Below, piece by piece: positions 1 through 11,132 of a stretch of 64,000 bases of DNA (positions are counted from its first letter, which is position 1; every line of letters begins with the position of its first letter). Where the stretch lies: positions 80,879-144,878 of the forward strand of contig JAHFWL010000292.1 in assembly GCA_021292165.1 (NCBI GenBank). Reading direction: 5' to 3'. Under the pieces are notes generated by a model. It did no database searches. It had not been told where the DNA came from and saw only the letters and a program-made list of their open reading frames with translations. A program made the position numbers and the translations under genes. The stretch comes from Shinisaurus crocodilurus. Taxonomy: Eukaryota; Chordata; Lepidosauria; Squamata; Shinisauridae.

Positions 1-1500
1 GAAGTAATTTGCTAGCAACCACTTTTTCTCCAACCCAGTTGAGCCATCATGCACCATCTAGTCTCAAAAACATTCCATTCCATTCTCCATCATGCTTACC
101 TGGACCAACCAGAAGCGAGAAGAAGAGAACTATGAAAAGAATGGACAAGACCTTCATGGTAGAAAGGTGTGTTTTGGAGCAACTGAAAGAGAGGCGGTAA
201 AAAGAGACACGTCATAATGCCAAGTAAGACACAAGCTCTTATTTGTCATCTAATACTGGCAGGAGAATTCAGTGGGAGAACGTGGGGAGGGGAGGATTAG
301 ACCTGTCACAAGTAAAAGGCTGTAGCAGCCTCTTTTGGCCACACCTGGCTGAGCTGTAGTCATTCCTTCCTGACTACCAACCCCGGTATTGTATACATGA
401 CTCAAATCCTGTTCACATCTGCTCAGAAACCAGCCTCACTGAGTTCAGTGGGGTCAGATCTCAGGGAAGTGTCTTTAGGATCAAAGCCTAGAAACTCTCA
501 AGGTGCTAAGGAGTGATCGCTCTGCCTCTTTCTGTGGCACGCTTCGCTTTCAATCCCTCTCCCGGCATTTACTTCTACATACACTGTGCCTGTGGCCATA
601 TGGTGCAGCCTTCTTTGAAATTCATGCTATGCATTGCATTGACCATGGAGATCACATGCTGTAGTTCAGACTGCAGATGGGAGGGTCTCCTAAGAATGAA
701 TCCTCCCCGCATGTAAAAGGATCATTTCATGCAGTGCAGTGCCACATCAAGGTCAGAGCTATGCTAGACTTTTCTCCCTGCTATGCTGCTACAGTACTAC
801 GAAGTGAGCACAAAACAACAACAAGAAGAACACAATAAAATGCAGAGAAAGATGTAAAGAAAGATAAAATGCAGAGAAAGATAGCAGCCTTATAAAAGAT
901 GTACCTCTTAGGATGCTAACCAAGATGTCAGAGTCAAACATGACATGGGAACAAGCAAAGGGGTTCACATTTAATTTGCAGAGCGTCCTTATTCACCTCC
1001 TGACCTGATTGTGGGTAGTGGTGAAACCCTCAAATTGGTGGAGAATTCTTTTTCATGAAGAATTCATGTTCTTCTGTTTGATCCAGAAACCACACTGCTA
1101 TAGTGTGGACTCCCAGGTAAGTGTGCTTAATCTGGGTAAGTATCAATGGTTCCAAATTGGATTAAAACAGGGGGGAAAACAATCTACAAGTGGGGATACG
1201 CAAAGAATTGTGCATGAATGGAAGGACCACAAAAGGTCTCTCTATACTTTTACAACCTGATTTCTTACAGTGAAATATTACTGTTTTCTACAGTGGCCCT
1301 GTAATACTCACAGTCCTCTAAGATTCCAGCATGGGACAAAGATACTCCAGCTGTTTGTAAATCAGGCGTTTCTTGGTTCAACTCACGGTTTCCGGCAGAC
1401 AATGTCATGGCCACTTCTAATCCCCTTATGTTCTTTACTACTGCAACGTGTCCTCCTGCCACTGGCTCCATTTTAACTGTTCCAGTATTTCATGAACATT
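1..1500. other. Stretch without a recognisable gene or repeat
   Basis: I see no known gene, RNA or transposon signature. Short open frames at 9-200, 513-716 and 1009-1260 have no motif and look like chance. The segment 1265-1476 is open on both strands, which usually indicates chance or a decayed repeat. The A-rich phrase 'aaaatgcagagaaagat' occurs twice around 837-884. Confidence 0.5.
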
Positions 1501-1537
1501 GCCTGCCTTGACATACTTAGCAAAGAGTTCAGCTTAA

Positions 1538-3002
1538 TCAAAGAGCAGCAGCGAAGACAAAAGTGAATAGAATGTATCCAAGCCAGACAGCCGAGAGAAT
1601 TAATGCCAACTTCCAGATAGAGAACCGCACTAGTAACACACTTGGGCACACCAAATATAGCTCTTTGAAATTAGGATTGAACACCTTCAAGAGAGTCTTT
1701 AAGGCCAGGAAACCAGATAGGGGCTCCAAAAAGAATCTGAGATACTATTTTGGCTTGAAACACATGAGTAGCAGCTGGAATGAAATTGCAGCCTTTAGTA
1801 AAAAAAAGAACTGTAATATAGCACCCAATTTTTTTTCAGCTTTAACCTTTGCACGTCTCGCCTGAACTCTCCAGTTTGTCGCCTCGTGAAACCCAATACC
1901 AAGATATTTGTAGGAGTCAACTTGATCAAGCCTGCTATTCTCCATGAACCAAGAGTATCTAACCTCCCTCCTTGCAAATACCATAACTTTAGATTTGGAG
2001 GGGTTAATCGTTAAAACATTTTTTTTACAAAACCCAGCAAATCCAGATAGTAATCGCTTGAGACCTAGTCGTGTCTGCGAAATTAAAACGGCATCATCAT
2101 CTGCATAGAGGAGGATAGATATACTTGTGGAGCACATCTTAGGAGGGTGGGAGGCTATTGACCATAGATGAGTGGGAAGAACAGCTAGGTACAGATTGAA
2201 TAAAGTGGGAGCAAGAATCCAGCCTTGTCTAACACCAGAAGAGGAGAAAATCTCCTTAGAGAAATGGCCATAATTACTACAGCACACCTGGGCAGAGGAG
2301 TTTTGATGTAGAGTATGGATTAGAAACAATAACCTCCTATCAATAGAGAGCTGTTCCAGGTTGCTCCAAAGGAGGTCACGGGATATAGTATCAAAAGCAG
2401 ACTTTAGATCAATAAAAGCAGTGAATAATTTGCCTCCTTTTCGGATGGAGTATTTGTGTATTAAATGAGACAGAACCAAACAATGATCAAAAGGAGAGTG
2501 ACCAGATTGAAACAATATTTGCTCCTCCCCTAAGATATCATGGTCATTGATCCAGGCTTTCAATTTAAGGCACAAATAATTTGCATAAACCTTCCCCACT
2601 ATAGAAAGCAAACTTATAGGCCGATAACTATTTGAGTCATCTTTGGGCCCTTTGTTATGTATTGGTATGATAAAAGCCTTTAGCCAGACCCCAGGGATTA
2701 CACCAGATTTGTTTATTAGGGAGAAAAGAGTAGCTAATAGAGGGGCCCGCCTACTGATGTTACACTTTAAAAGATCAGACGGAATACGGGCAGGCCCCGG
2801 AGCCTTGCCTGGTTTTAGTTGGAGTAACAGTTCCTCTACACTGCTAGACTCAACTGAAGGCCATTCAGGGATGTCAGATGTTAAATGGGGGCTGGAGTTC
2901 AAAACAAAAGAATTGGGGTGATTAAAAATTGAACGAAAATGGTCTTCCCAAACGTTAGCTGGGATATGACAATCAGGAGATCCAGCACTATGACTTAAAT
3001 TG
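1538..3002 (-). pseudogene. LINE reverse transcriptase fragment (5'-truncated, clade unsure)
   Basis: A 385-codon open frame (1745-2902) carries reverse-transcriptase blocks in order: a KPGKAPGP motif near residue 31, an 'NSYRPISLLS' block near residue 92, an 'AFIDLKSAFDT' block with the first catalytic Asp, 'SSGVRQGWILAP', and 'ILLYADDDAVL' with the YADD-type catalytic pair. It ends in an SYKYLGIGF thumb motif. The frame stops at 1745, but related coding continues in broken form to about 1538. Same-frame sequence also extends upstream to about 3002, where it abuts a 5S-like SINE head. No endonuclease domain is present on the N-terminal side, so the copy is 5'-truncated. The product would copy element RNA at a target site. 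Clade is uncertain (R4-like is my best guess); the C-terminal LINE piece at 39068-39893 could belong to the same family. Confidence 0.8.
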
Positions 3003-3072
3003 ATAACCAGGCCTGACCCTGCTTAGCTTCCCACACTCAGACAAGCTGAACCAGCATAAGCCACAGACCTGC
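3003..3072 (-). repeat. 5S-rRNA-derived SINE head, truncated
   Basis: On the minus strand this matches the 5' portion of the SINE seen in full at 25355, 32262 and 62085, including the 5S internal-control block 'AAGCTAAGCAGGGTC' and 'AGGCCTGGTTAT'. Identity stops abruptly at 3003, where LINE reverse-transcriptase sequence in the same orientation begins. The CR1-like tail carried by the other copies is absent. Confidence 0.7.
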
Positions 3073-3853
3073 AGCCAAACTCACATGGTTGTTTTGTTGC
3101 TGGGGCTCCTCAATCTTCAAGCCTCCTCCTTATATAGCTCCAGTTAGATTGGCCCAGCTGGAGCTGCAGCCAATCATTTGAGAAGCATGGGAGGCTGTGG
3201 CTGAAGCATTGGTCTGCACTGACTTCCAGTGGGTGGAAGTCAGTTGAGCCCCCAGGGAATGGAGATATTTTATTCAGAGGAGAGGACAATAATCAATGGG
3301 TTGTTGGAGGGAACCAACAGGCAAAAGGTAGGTGATTTGGGAAGGGCTGTGGTTTGGAAGGGCTGAGTTCCTTTGTGTGTGTGTTTTAAACTAAGAGATA
3401 AGCTGGACTCTCAAACCTGGGATGACTCTATTTCTGAGCTTTAGTTTATGAGTTTCTCTATAAGACCTAAAAACCCGAGTCTACACTGGGCCCAAACAGA
3501 AGCTAGCCTTCACTTTTTTGATCATAAACAGACTCTTCCGCTAGCTAGGCCTGCACAGTGGCTCTTGTGCATAGAGTTATGGATTGCTTTCATTTCCCGT
3601 TTCTAGGCTTCGGTTTGTTTAAATGTTGTATCTCTGTTTGACCAAGGCTGCAAGAACTAAGTTCCTGCTGGATTTCCCCCCCTGGGTTTAGCTCCCAACT
3701 GTAAGTGTGTATAGGGCTATCCTTCTGAGACTTGGCTCCCTTTGCTGGGCCCTTGTTTTGGCTTCAGCTGATAACTCATGAGTTATAAATGTTTACCTGG
3801 GGTAATTATATATAATATAAAAAAAGATAAGTAAATAGCGCTAGAACCTGGGG
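3073..3853. other. Unassigned intergenic sequence
   Basis: No open frame or repeat signature that I recognise. The sequence ends in an AT-rich run near 3805-3830. Confidence 0.45.
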
Positions 3854-3854
3854 T

Positions 3855-4060
3855 CTAGGGATGTGTGAGGATTTTGTGCGTGAATGGAATGACCCCCCAA
3901 ACTCCGTCTTGCTTACTTCCTTCTCCGGCTCGACTTGCATTCTCCCGAGTCCAGCTGTGGAAGTGACTTCTTGGTTCCCGGTGGGCTGCTTTTTACATAG
4001 AAAATGCCGTAAGATATGCCAAAAGCAGCTGCAATCAATGGCTACTAGTCCTGATGGCTA
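3855..4060 (+). mobile_element. Half of a hAT-like MITE
   Basis: It begins with 'CTAGGGATGTGTGAGGATTT', the same terminal sequence found at the right end of the element at 57276-57652 in opposite orientation. The internal phrase 'TTTACATAGAAAATGCC' is also shared with that copy. Only one end is visible here; the other is replaced by a CR1 tail beginning near 4131. Superfamily inferred from the AGGGATGT-type terminus only. Confidence 0.5.
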
Positions 4061-4130
4061 TATGCTACCTCTAGTATCGGAGGCAGTCTGCCTGGCTCTG
4101 TACAGCAGTTTCTGAGGAACACAACCAGGA

Positions 4131-4258
4131 AGGTGCTTTTTCACTCATGTCCTACTTGTGGGTTTCCAACAGGCAGCTGGTTGGCCATTGTGTGAAAACA
4201 ATTCTGGACAATGTGGATACTTGGTCTGATACAGCAGTGCTCTTCATATGTCTTATCA
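4131..4258 (+). repeat. CR1-type LINE 3' end
   Basis: Diverged copy of the 3' end seen on the minus strand of the CR1 at 58175-59890: the phrases corresponding to 'GGCAGCTG', 'CATTGTGTGAA', 'CTTGGTCTGAT' and the terminal 'TTCTTATG'-like repeat occur in the same order. No coding capacity. Confidence 0.6.
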
Positions 4259-4295
4259 GGAGGGCACCAAGTTGGGGAAGGCTGGAGTAGACCAT

Positions 4296-4370
4296 ACTCC
4301 ATTTCATTCCAGCTGCTACCCATGTTTTTCAAGCTAAAATAGCATCTCAGCTTCTTTTTGGATCCCCTAA
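4296..4370 (-). repeat. 75-bp block shared with 1716-1790
   Basis: The complement of this stretch matches 1716-1790 (+) with few differences. At 1716-1790 it lies within and just past the C-terminal end of the LINE frame. Here no flanking LINE sequence is recognisable. Confidence 0.5.
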
Positions 4371-4470
4371 TAATAATAACAACAATAGCGATAGCAATAG
4401 CGACGACAGACAAGCGATGCCGGACAGACGATGGAGAGACGACCACGACCGACAACCGACAACAACTATT
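4371..4470 (+). repeat. Cryptic low-complexity AAY/RCGA-rich tract
   Basis: An AAT/AAC trinucleotide run grades into short 'GATAGCAATAGCGACGACAG'-like units, then 'GACCACGACCGACAACCGAC'. This is degenerate simple sequence with an unusual density of CpG for the region. Confidence 0.6.
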
Positions 4471-4544
4471 ATAATTTCCATCAAATAACCCTTGATGCAG
4501 CTGTATGTGCACCCACACCCACATCAAGATTGCATGTTTCCCCC

Positions 4545-4614
4545 CAGCATTAGCCATGCTGCCTGGGGATGCTGGGAGCTGTAGGCCAGCGACATCTGGG
4601 GGCCCAAGGTTGGA
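4545..4614. mobile_element. Remnant of a palindromic MITE ('CAGCCTTCCCCAAC' family)
   Basis: It contains the family's central phrase, close to 'GGGGATGCTGGGAGCTGTAG', followed by a degenerate 'CATCTGGGGGCCCAAGGTTG' end. The motif 'GCACCAAGTTGGGGAAGGCTG' at 4266-4286 is another end of the same family. Fuller copies are at 23829-23947 and 32092-32230. Confidence 0.45.
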
Positions 4615-4615
4615 G

Positions 4616-5170
4616 AGCCCTAGCCTAGAGGGATTAACACATGCCCAGCAGGGAGTCAGGTTGTGGGCTTTGTCAGTATTCCGGGAGAAGATGAGCTTAG
4701 AGATTATGGAAAAGCAGGAGGTGGACAGAGGAAATATTACAAGAAATGTGGTTGATATACATATGTCTGGAAGGAATGTCCAGGGGAAAGCACAATAGAA
4801 CAAGAGGGGGATTCGTGTAGGACACGCGTCAGGAGTTACTTGCTCACTAGAGGAGACCCCTCCCCTCTCCATAGGACAAACAGGGAGGGGGAAATAGCTC
4901 ACAGCTCACCTTTGCCTACACAAGAGTTGCTGTCAGAGCCAACTGCACAGGACAAATGACAGGGACAGGTAAACACTTTGGGTTTTTTTGAACTTTCTTT
5001 CTTTGTAGCACGGAGCTCTGGTCTCCAATCCTATTGCTATACCATAGGCTATAAAGGTTAAGGTCTTCTCTCTTAGACGTAAGGGTATGAGTGTGAATGG
5101 TGAATGGCTGCCTTGCCATTAGTGCTTGCATTTTGACAATAAGAGACTATGTTAAGAAATCTGCATCTGT
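4616..5170. other. Unassigned intergenic sequence
   Basis: No recognisable gene. The long minus-strand open frame 4141-4902 spans a CR1 tail, simple repeats and MITE debris, so it is a chance frame. Confidence 0.45.
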
Positions 5171-5173
5171 TCT

Positions 5174-6485
5174 CTCTCTATATATAAAAGAAGAAGTCCT
5201 GTCTAACTGGTTGACTGACTGATTGACTGACTCATCAATGCCCAGCTCAAACCGTTTAATCTAGGAACGTGAAATTTTGAAGGAACAGTGGTTTATGACG
5301 TAGAAACCCACTAAGGAAGGATTTTTGTAAATTCTGTCCATAAGGGGGTGAAAAAAGGGGGCAAAATCACCCCACTCTCATATTTCCTATTGGCAAAACA
5401 ACAGGGGAGCAGTTATGCAAGTTGGCCTCACCTCATAATTGCTGCACGAGCCAATAGGAGCAGTCATGCAAATAGCCCATAGGACACTTGGATTGTTCGT
5501 ATGAATTCCTGCAGGGGCCAATATGGGTAGGTATGTAAATCTCCCCTAGGTCATTTAGAATGTTCTCTGAGGGGGTGAAAAGGGAGGGAAACTCTTAAAA
5601 TGACTGCTGTGTGAGGGGTGTCGTCGCATAGGCTCCATCACGTTTTGATGGATCTACCCCAAACTTGGCAGGGTCACTCTTCATCATCTTTAGACTTTCA
5701 GAATTTACCTGAATTTTCTTTAAGATCAGATATTTGTGTCAGAAAAGTTTTCTGTTGCCAGCACCCAGCCTAAACATTACACTTTCAGTAAGAGAATGGC
5801 TGTTGTGTGTGGGGCATCCCAAATCCTGTGTGTCTGTGTGTCTGTGTGTACAGGTGTTTGTGTGCATCACATAGGCTCCTACACGGTTGGACGGATCCAC
5901 CCCAAAGCTGGCACGCATACTCTCCATCACCGAAGGACAAAGACTGGTGGGTTCAAATCTCTGAAAAAGTCATCACTGCGCCTGTACTGCCCAAAATAGA
6001 TGATAGCCAATGGCTTCACTTGGAATGTTTGCAGGGGCCATTCAGGAGCGGTTATGCAAATCACTCCAATGACAATTAGAATGTTTGTATGAAGTGCGAC
6101 CACAGGGGCCCAATCAGAAGCGGATAGGCAAATCTCTCCTACGTCAAAACAATGTTCATACGCGCTGCAGCCGGGTCCTACACGGGGTGGGGGAGCTGGG
6201 ATTCCATTGTGCAGTCCCAGGGGCCGGACAGAGATTTGATTGTGTAGTCCCGGGTGGGGGGGAGGAAAGCAGGGAATTCATTGTACCGTCCTGGAGTGGG
6301 GAGCAGGGAATTCATTGTTGTGTAGTCCGGGGCAGGCGGGCGGGCGGCGGAAGCAGGGATTTCACTGTTGTGTAGTCCTGGGGGTGAGCTGGGCTTTCAC
6401 TGTTGTGTGTATTGAAATAAGCAGAATAGAGTTCAATCTAACCTAAAATTGCATAATGCTGATGTGGCGCTTTAAAATAAATAAA
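5174..6485 (+). mobile_element. Helitron-like non-autonomous element
   Basis: It starts with 'TCTCTCTATATATAAAAG', the TC plus TATATA-type 5' start seen in many Helitrons, followed by a 'CAATGCCCAGCTCAAACC' phrase that I associate with the same group. No inverted repeats and no coding sequence. Internal modules are repeated: 5627-5690 resembles 5868-5930 ('CATAGGCTCC', 'GATCYACCCCAAA'), and a 'GCAGGGGCCA ... TGCAAATC' module at 5513-5565 recurs at 6032-6085 and 6103-6140. A minisatellite-like block is at 6185-6415. The 3' end is set by the start of (AAAT)n and the next LINE. The assignment rests on the 5' end; a CTRR hairpin 3' end was not confirmed. Confidence 0.45.
6185..6415 (+). repeat. 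Irregular minisatellite, about five units
   Basis: Units of roughly 40-65 bp share 'TTCATTGTTGTGTAGTCC' or close variants (visible at about 6200, 6235, 6270, 6310, 6360 and 6395), separated by G-rich spacers. It lies near the 3' end of the Helitron-like element. Confidence 0.7.
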
Positions 6486-6652
6486 TAAATAAGAAATTCA
6501 TTTGATGGCCGTGGCTGATCATTTGTTGAGAAAAGATTGGGCTGGGGAGGTCCGGGCAACAGAAACTTTGAAATGGTTTAAAGGAGTTGCTATTTTAATT
6601 CATAAACGACTATTCTTTTCAGTTCAATCAGTGATTATTGATCCTGATGGTG

Positions 6653-6691
<39 letters not shown>
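6653..6691 (+). repeat. (ATT)n microsatellite
   Basis: Twelve or so uninterrupted ATT units inside the endonuclease part of the decayed LINE. Confidence 0.95.
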
Positions 6692-8054
6692 TGGTTGGGA
6701 AATATATTGATAAGGTAATTGCCATGATAAATGCGTATGGGCATAATAATGACTCTCATTGGTATTACTTATGATTATTTGATTCTGGGTGGGGACTTAA
6801 ATGAGATTTTAGATCCTTTGCTGGATAGGAGTACAGCTGCTCCCAAGGCGCAAACTGTGGTAAGATTTACACTTCAGGCCTATACTTGATTTGATTGATG
6901 CTTGGAGAATTTTGCCTCCCAGCGAGAGAGACTACACCATTATTTCAACTGTCCATCATAACTGCTTTTGATTAGATCATCTTTTGGTTTCCACATCCAT
7001 GCTATGTCTAATAAATGGTTATAAGATTGATATGCTAATAAGCTCAGATGATCTGCTTGGAGTTGCAATTTTCAGATATGTCCAGCGCCCCCCGCCCCCC
7101 CATCTCTGGTGCATTGGTGTTTTGTTTTGTTTCTTTCTTTTCTTAATGATAGGGTGTTAAAATCACAGATTTCTGCTGAGTTACTTGAGTATTTAAAAAT
7201 TAGTGAGGGTACTCTTGATTCTTCCACCATTGAGTGGGAGGCCAGTAAAGCTTTTATATGAGGCCACATTATTGCCTATGCCTACTGTAATAATTTATTT
7301 TTTAATGCAACTAATAAGTTTCTTTGGATGCTGAAAAGGCCTTTGACAACATTCATTGGAAATTTATTTTTCCTACATTGACGAATTTTGATTCCCAGTA
7401 GAATTTTTGAAATGGGTTCAAATTGTGTATTCAACACAAGAGCTAGAGTTATAACCAATGGTCTCTTTTAGTCTTTCTTTTCACTTCAGAGAGGTACCAG
7501 AAAGGGATGTCCACTTTCTCCTTCAATATTGGATTTATGTTTGGAACCTCTGTCTTGTGCTATTAGACAGAATAGTATTCTTGGTTTTGTGCATGATTGT
7601 TTATCATTTAAAAATATTTTTTATCCGGATGATCTTTTATTGTTTATCTCGAAACTCCAGTTGTCTGTTCCAGCTTTGATGTAGTTGATTATTAATTTTG
7701 GTAATTTGTCTGGCTGTTCAATTGACTGGTCCAAGTCTGAATTGATACCAATTGGAGATTCTTTTTTCTTGTAGTGTATTAGCTAATTGGCAGTTCCAAT
7801 TGGTGTCCAGATGTTCTTACCTATTTGGGAATACTTATTCCCAGAGACATGTCGCAAATGATTAACCTAATTTGAATAAACTGGTTAATGAGATTCCCAG
7901 GATTTAGATAGATGGGCATCTTTAAAGCTGAATTTTTGAGGTAAGGAAAATACACTCAAGAGAAATGCCTTACCTCAGATTGTTTATGTTATACATGGGA
8001 TTCCTCTATGTATACGTAACAAATATTTTCGAAAACTCAATGTTCTGTTCCATA

Positions 8055-8395
8055 AATTTTGTGGGGGTTCCTCCCCAGCATGAATACACTTGAAAGGGAA
8101 GCAACTTCCCATGAAAGATGGTGGGTTTGGATTTCCAGATATTGCTTTATATCATCAGACCTATTTGTTGACCTCTACTAAATTTGGGTCTTTTCCACTT
8201 AGATTAGATTTTACACCTTGTTCAGGTTTGGATCCTCTCTCTAAATGGATGGCATGAGGTTCTTGGCACACTACAATGGAAAGGTTTCCTCCCACAGTTA
8301 CGGCTTTTAGAGACGTGTGGCGTCGTATAATGTCATGCCCATTACATTTCGATCCATTTTCTCATGCTAAATTGACTGTATGGAGAAACCGAGAT
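8055..8395 (+). repeat. Module A, copy 1 (duplicated at 10789-11120)
   Basis: Nearly identical to 10789-11120, with only scattered single-base differences. This copy sits in continuous LINE sequence, so it is the likely source. Confidence 0.9.
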
Positions 8396-8709
8396 TTAGA
8401 AATGGGTAAGAAAATGTTTTTGTGGTGGTCTTGGACAGATAAGTTTATTTTTACCTTCAGTCAACTAGTTGGTGGTGATGACGCGTTTTTGTCATTATCA
8501 GCAGAGCATGCCAAATATGATTCTTAGAAAGCTGTATTTTCGTGTGTATGGAGAAATTTGCCTACTTTTTACAGCAAGTTTCATCCAAGCCACATCGCGT
8601 AGCTGGCCTATAAAAGGGAGGACAAGTGTGTCCCGGTAGACAAACAGCTTCATAAGTATTACATACTGCAACATCAAGTGTACCCTTAATTGACCAATCA
8701 CAGAGTCCT

Positions 8710-8710
<1 letters not shown>

Positions 8711-8742
<32 letters not shown>

Positions 8743-8745
8743 AAA
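8711..8745 (+). repeat. (GAAA)n microsatellite
   Basis: About eight GAAA/AAGA units just past the end of the decayed LINE. Confidence 0.95.
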
Positions 8746-8938
8746 TGTTTAAGGTTAAAAAAGAATAAAATGAGAGCTGGGATGTCTACATTCATTCTTT
8801 TCTAGCAGTTGATTCCTGAGCACCAAGGCCCATGGAGAATACACTGGCTTTCCTGATTGGTCAAATTGGATCTTGCAGAGGCCCCAACAAATACACTGTG
8901 TTGGAAAGCTGCACCAATCCCTTTGCCACCCAAGCACA

Positions 8939-9062
8939 CATATTTATTTATTTATTTATTTGTTTTTATTTTATTTCATTTTTATACCGCCCAATAGCCG
9001 TAGCTCTCTGGGCGGTTTACAACAATTAACAAGACAGTCCTTGCCAGCAGGCTTACAATCTA
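8939..9062 (-). repeat. L2-like LINE/SINE 3' tail
   Basis: Read on the minus strand it has the typical end 'GGGCGGTATAAAAATG' followed by a (AAAT)n tail, with 'CCGCCCAGAGAGC' upstream. This is the 3' end shared by vertebrate L2 LINEs and the SINEs they mobilise. Confidence 0.65.
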
Positions 9063-9914
9063 AAAAGACACGACACACAAGGAAAAAGGAATGGGGAGGG
9101 AAGAAGGTGCAATATTAATTACTACTTCCAGCAGTAGCCCTGTGGGGGGGGGCAGTCCAACTGGAGCAGGCCCTGATGTTCCTTCGGCCTGCTCCTGCCT
9201 CCCTGCGGGACCACAGGCGGGTAATTCATTTTTAAAAATGAATTTAAACAAATGCCTAATTTACACACATATATCTGAACGTTTATGCACCATAACCCTC
9301 CATATATGACATAAGGATGTATGAGAATTTTGTTTCACTCAAATTCATTCAAATTCATTCTTGCTCCACTCAGTTTTGTTTTGTGTCTCTCAGACTGAGC
9401 TCTCCTGCCCTGGGCAGGGATTATGAAAGTGGAATGTGGGGCAAAGTGTGTGTTCTGTCAGGCTTTGTCTCCACACCCCCATTAATAAAAATAAAATGGA
9501 CTGTTCTGCATGCAGGAATTCAGTAGGGGTGCGGCTGAGCCCCGGGGGCAGAGGATGAAGTTCCCAATGCTGGGTCAGGAAATTGTTGGTAGGAGGCAGG
9601 GGGGAAGAAGTCCTTTCCTGGGACCTCATCAGCCTCTAGTTCTGAGAATTGGCCTTACAGCCACCTGACTAGTGGTTATTGATAGCCTTATCCTCCTGGA
9701 ATTTGTCCAACTTCATTCTCCATCCATCAGCAGGAAATCTAATCCCTTGCTAGTATTATGAGAGTGAGGGAGAAGGGCCTTGGGCTACTGTTTTCACCCC
9801 ATGCATCATTTCATATGCCTCTTCACTGCTCCTGGTCTCTAAATTGCAGAGCCCTGTGTAGTATAAAGTTCTTGCCAGTGGGAGTGGTCCAGGTCACTGA
9901 TTAATTTGGCTTCC
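9063..9914. other. Unassigned intergenic sequence
   Basis: No motif-bearing frame. A direct pair of 'CAAATTCATTC' lies near 9340-9360. Confidence 0.45.
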
Positions 9915-10162
9915 CCCTTTCTGTTCCTACACCATTTTTTCAACTGTATACTGTCGCTTGTAGGGTTGGAGATGGACATAGTCACAGCATTACGAGTAGG
10001 CGTAGAATTATTGATTTAAAGGGGGATGATTAAGGCAGCTTTAATTTGGTCACCTGGCTGAGGGTCCGTACCATGGAATTTATTTTCTCACTGATGTTAC
10101 CCTGGAGTAAATAAATAAACACATAAACATCCCTACTCTGAACTCACTCTACAGCTTAAAAG
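9915..10162 (+). repeat. Module B, copy 1 (duplicated at 11133-11380)
   Basis: Almost identical to 11133-11380, differing at only a few bases. No coding potential; contains an AAAT run near 10110. At the duplicate locus it is joined directly to module A. Confidence 0.9.
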
Positions 10163-10788
10163 TTGCTTAGTTGCACAGGATGATCTAAATATTCACCCCT
10201 CCCCCAAAAGTCAGGGGTAAAAATTCCACACTTGTCATGCCCCCAATTCAATATTTTATTTTTATTCATGTGTTAATTATATATTTAACCACCCAATAAC
10301 CATTCTTCATCTCCTTCAATAGGTGAACCCAGTTCATCGAAGCTAGTAACAACCCTCCTTTATATGCATATCTTACCTGGGGGGCTCAGATGTATTCACG
10401 AAACAACAGAGAAGAAAAACCAAAAGACCTTCATGGTTATTTTGCTGGGAATTCAACCAGTGTGGAAAGTTGGATATTCAGGAAATTTTTCAATCCCATG
10501 GTCTAAATATTTATACCACTCTTCGAAACTATTATACATGGACTGCTAGTTATTTGCTGAACTGATGAAGTGAGAGCCAGAAAACTTTGTTATCTTTCTT
10601 ATTGAGCAGAAGTCCTCAACCAAATTACTCAACCTAATTTGGGCTAGTTTATTGGGAAGGAAAAGGTCTGTTGAATTTGCCCTTGTGGGGCTATTCTGAA
10701 TTGTACATAGCATAAGTAGTGGTGTTAATTGAGCAGTGAGCTTACCTGCTCAGGTGTGTGTGCTCCCGAGCACCCCCCAAATTTTGTG
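10163..10788. other. Unassigned intergenic sequence
   Basis: No gene or clear repeat. The short frame 10364-10549 has a few residues reminiscent of a LINE C-terminus, but too few to call. Confidence 0.4.
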
Positions 10789-11120
10789 GGGGTTCCTCCC
10801 CAGCATGAATACACTTGAAAGGGAAGCAACTTCCATTGAAAGATGGTGGGTTTGGATTTCCAGATATTGCTTTATATCATCAGACCTATTTGTTGACCTC
10901 TACTAAATTTGGGTCTTTTCCACTTAGATTAGATTTTACACCTTGTTCAGGTTTGGATCCTCTCTCTAAATGGATGGCATGGGGTTCTTGGCACACTACA
11001 ATGGAAAGGTTTCCTCCCACAGTTACGGCTTTTAGAGACGTGGGGCGTCGTATAATGTCATGCCCATTACATTTTGATCCATTTTCTCATGCTAAATTGA
11101 CTGTATGGGGAAACCGAGAT
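10789..11120 (+). repeat. Module A, copy 2
   Basis: Copy of 8055-8395 without the flanking LINE sequence. Its left edge follows a run 'CACCCCCCAA'; its right edge is followed within 12 bp by module B copy 2. This gives a composite order not present at the source loci. Confidence 0.9.
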
Positions 11121-11132
11121 AAGATTTAAAAG

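Larger units (their letters stand above)
6493..8535 (+). pseudogene. Decayed L1/Tx1-type LINE
   Basis: Endonuclease, reverse-transcriptase and C-terminal pieces lie in order on the plus strand with many stops and frameshifts. Seen: 'KWFKGVAILIHKRL' (6570-6612), a GGDLNEILDP block near 6790, a 'LDAEKAFDNIHWKF' RT block near 7325-7370, and a GTRKGCPLSPS-type block near 7490. The C-terminal 'KDGGFGFPDIALYHQ' segment is at about 8110-8160, running into an open stretch 8276-8527. The order EN-RT-C-terminal and the LDAEKAFD motif are typical of the L1/Tx1 group. Not functional. Confidence 0.75.

Noticed and set aside
4141..4902. 253-codon minus-strand frame
   Set aside because: It spans a CR1 tail, a simple-sequence tract and MITE debris, so the frame is fortuitous.
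5821..5870. Regular TGTGTGTCTG units considered as a CRISPR-like array
   Set aside because: Simple GT-rich repeats with no spacers; the genome is a vertebrate.
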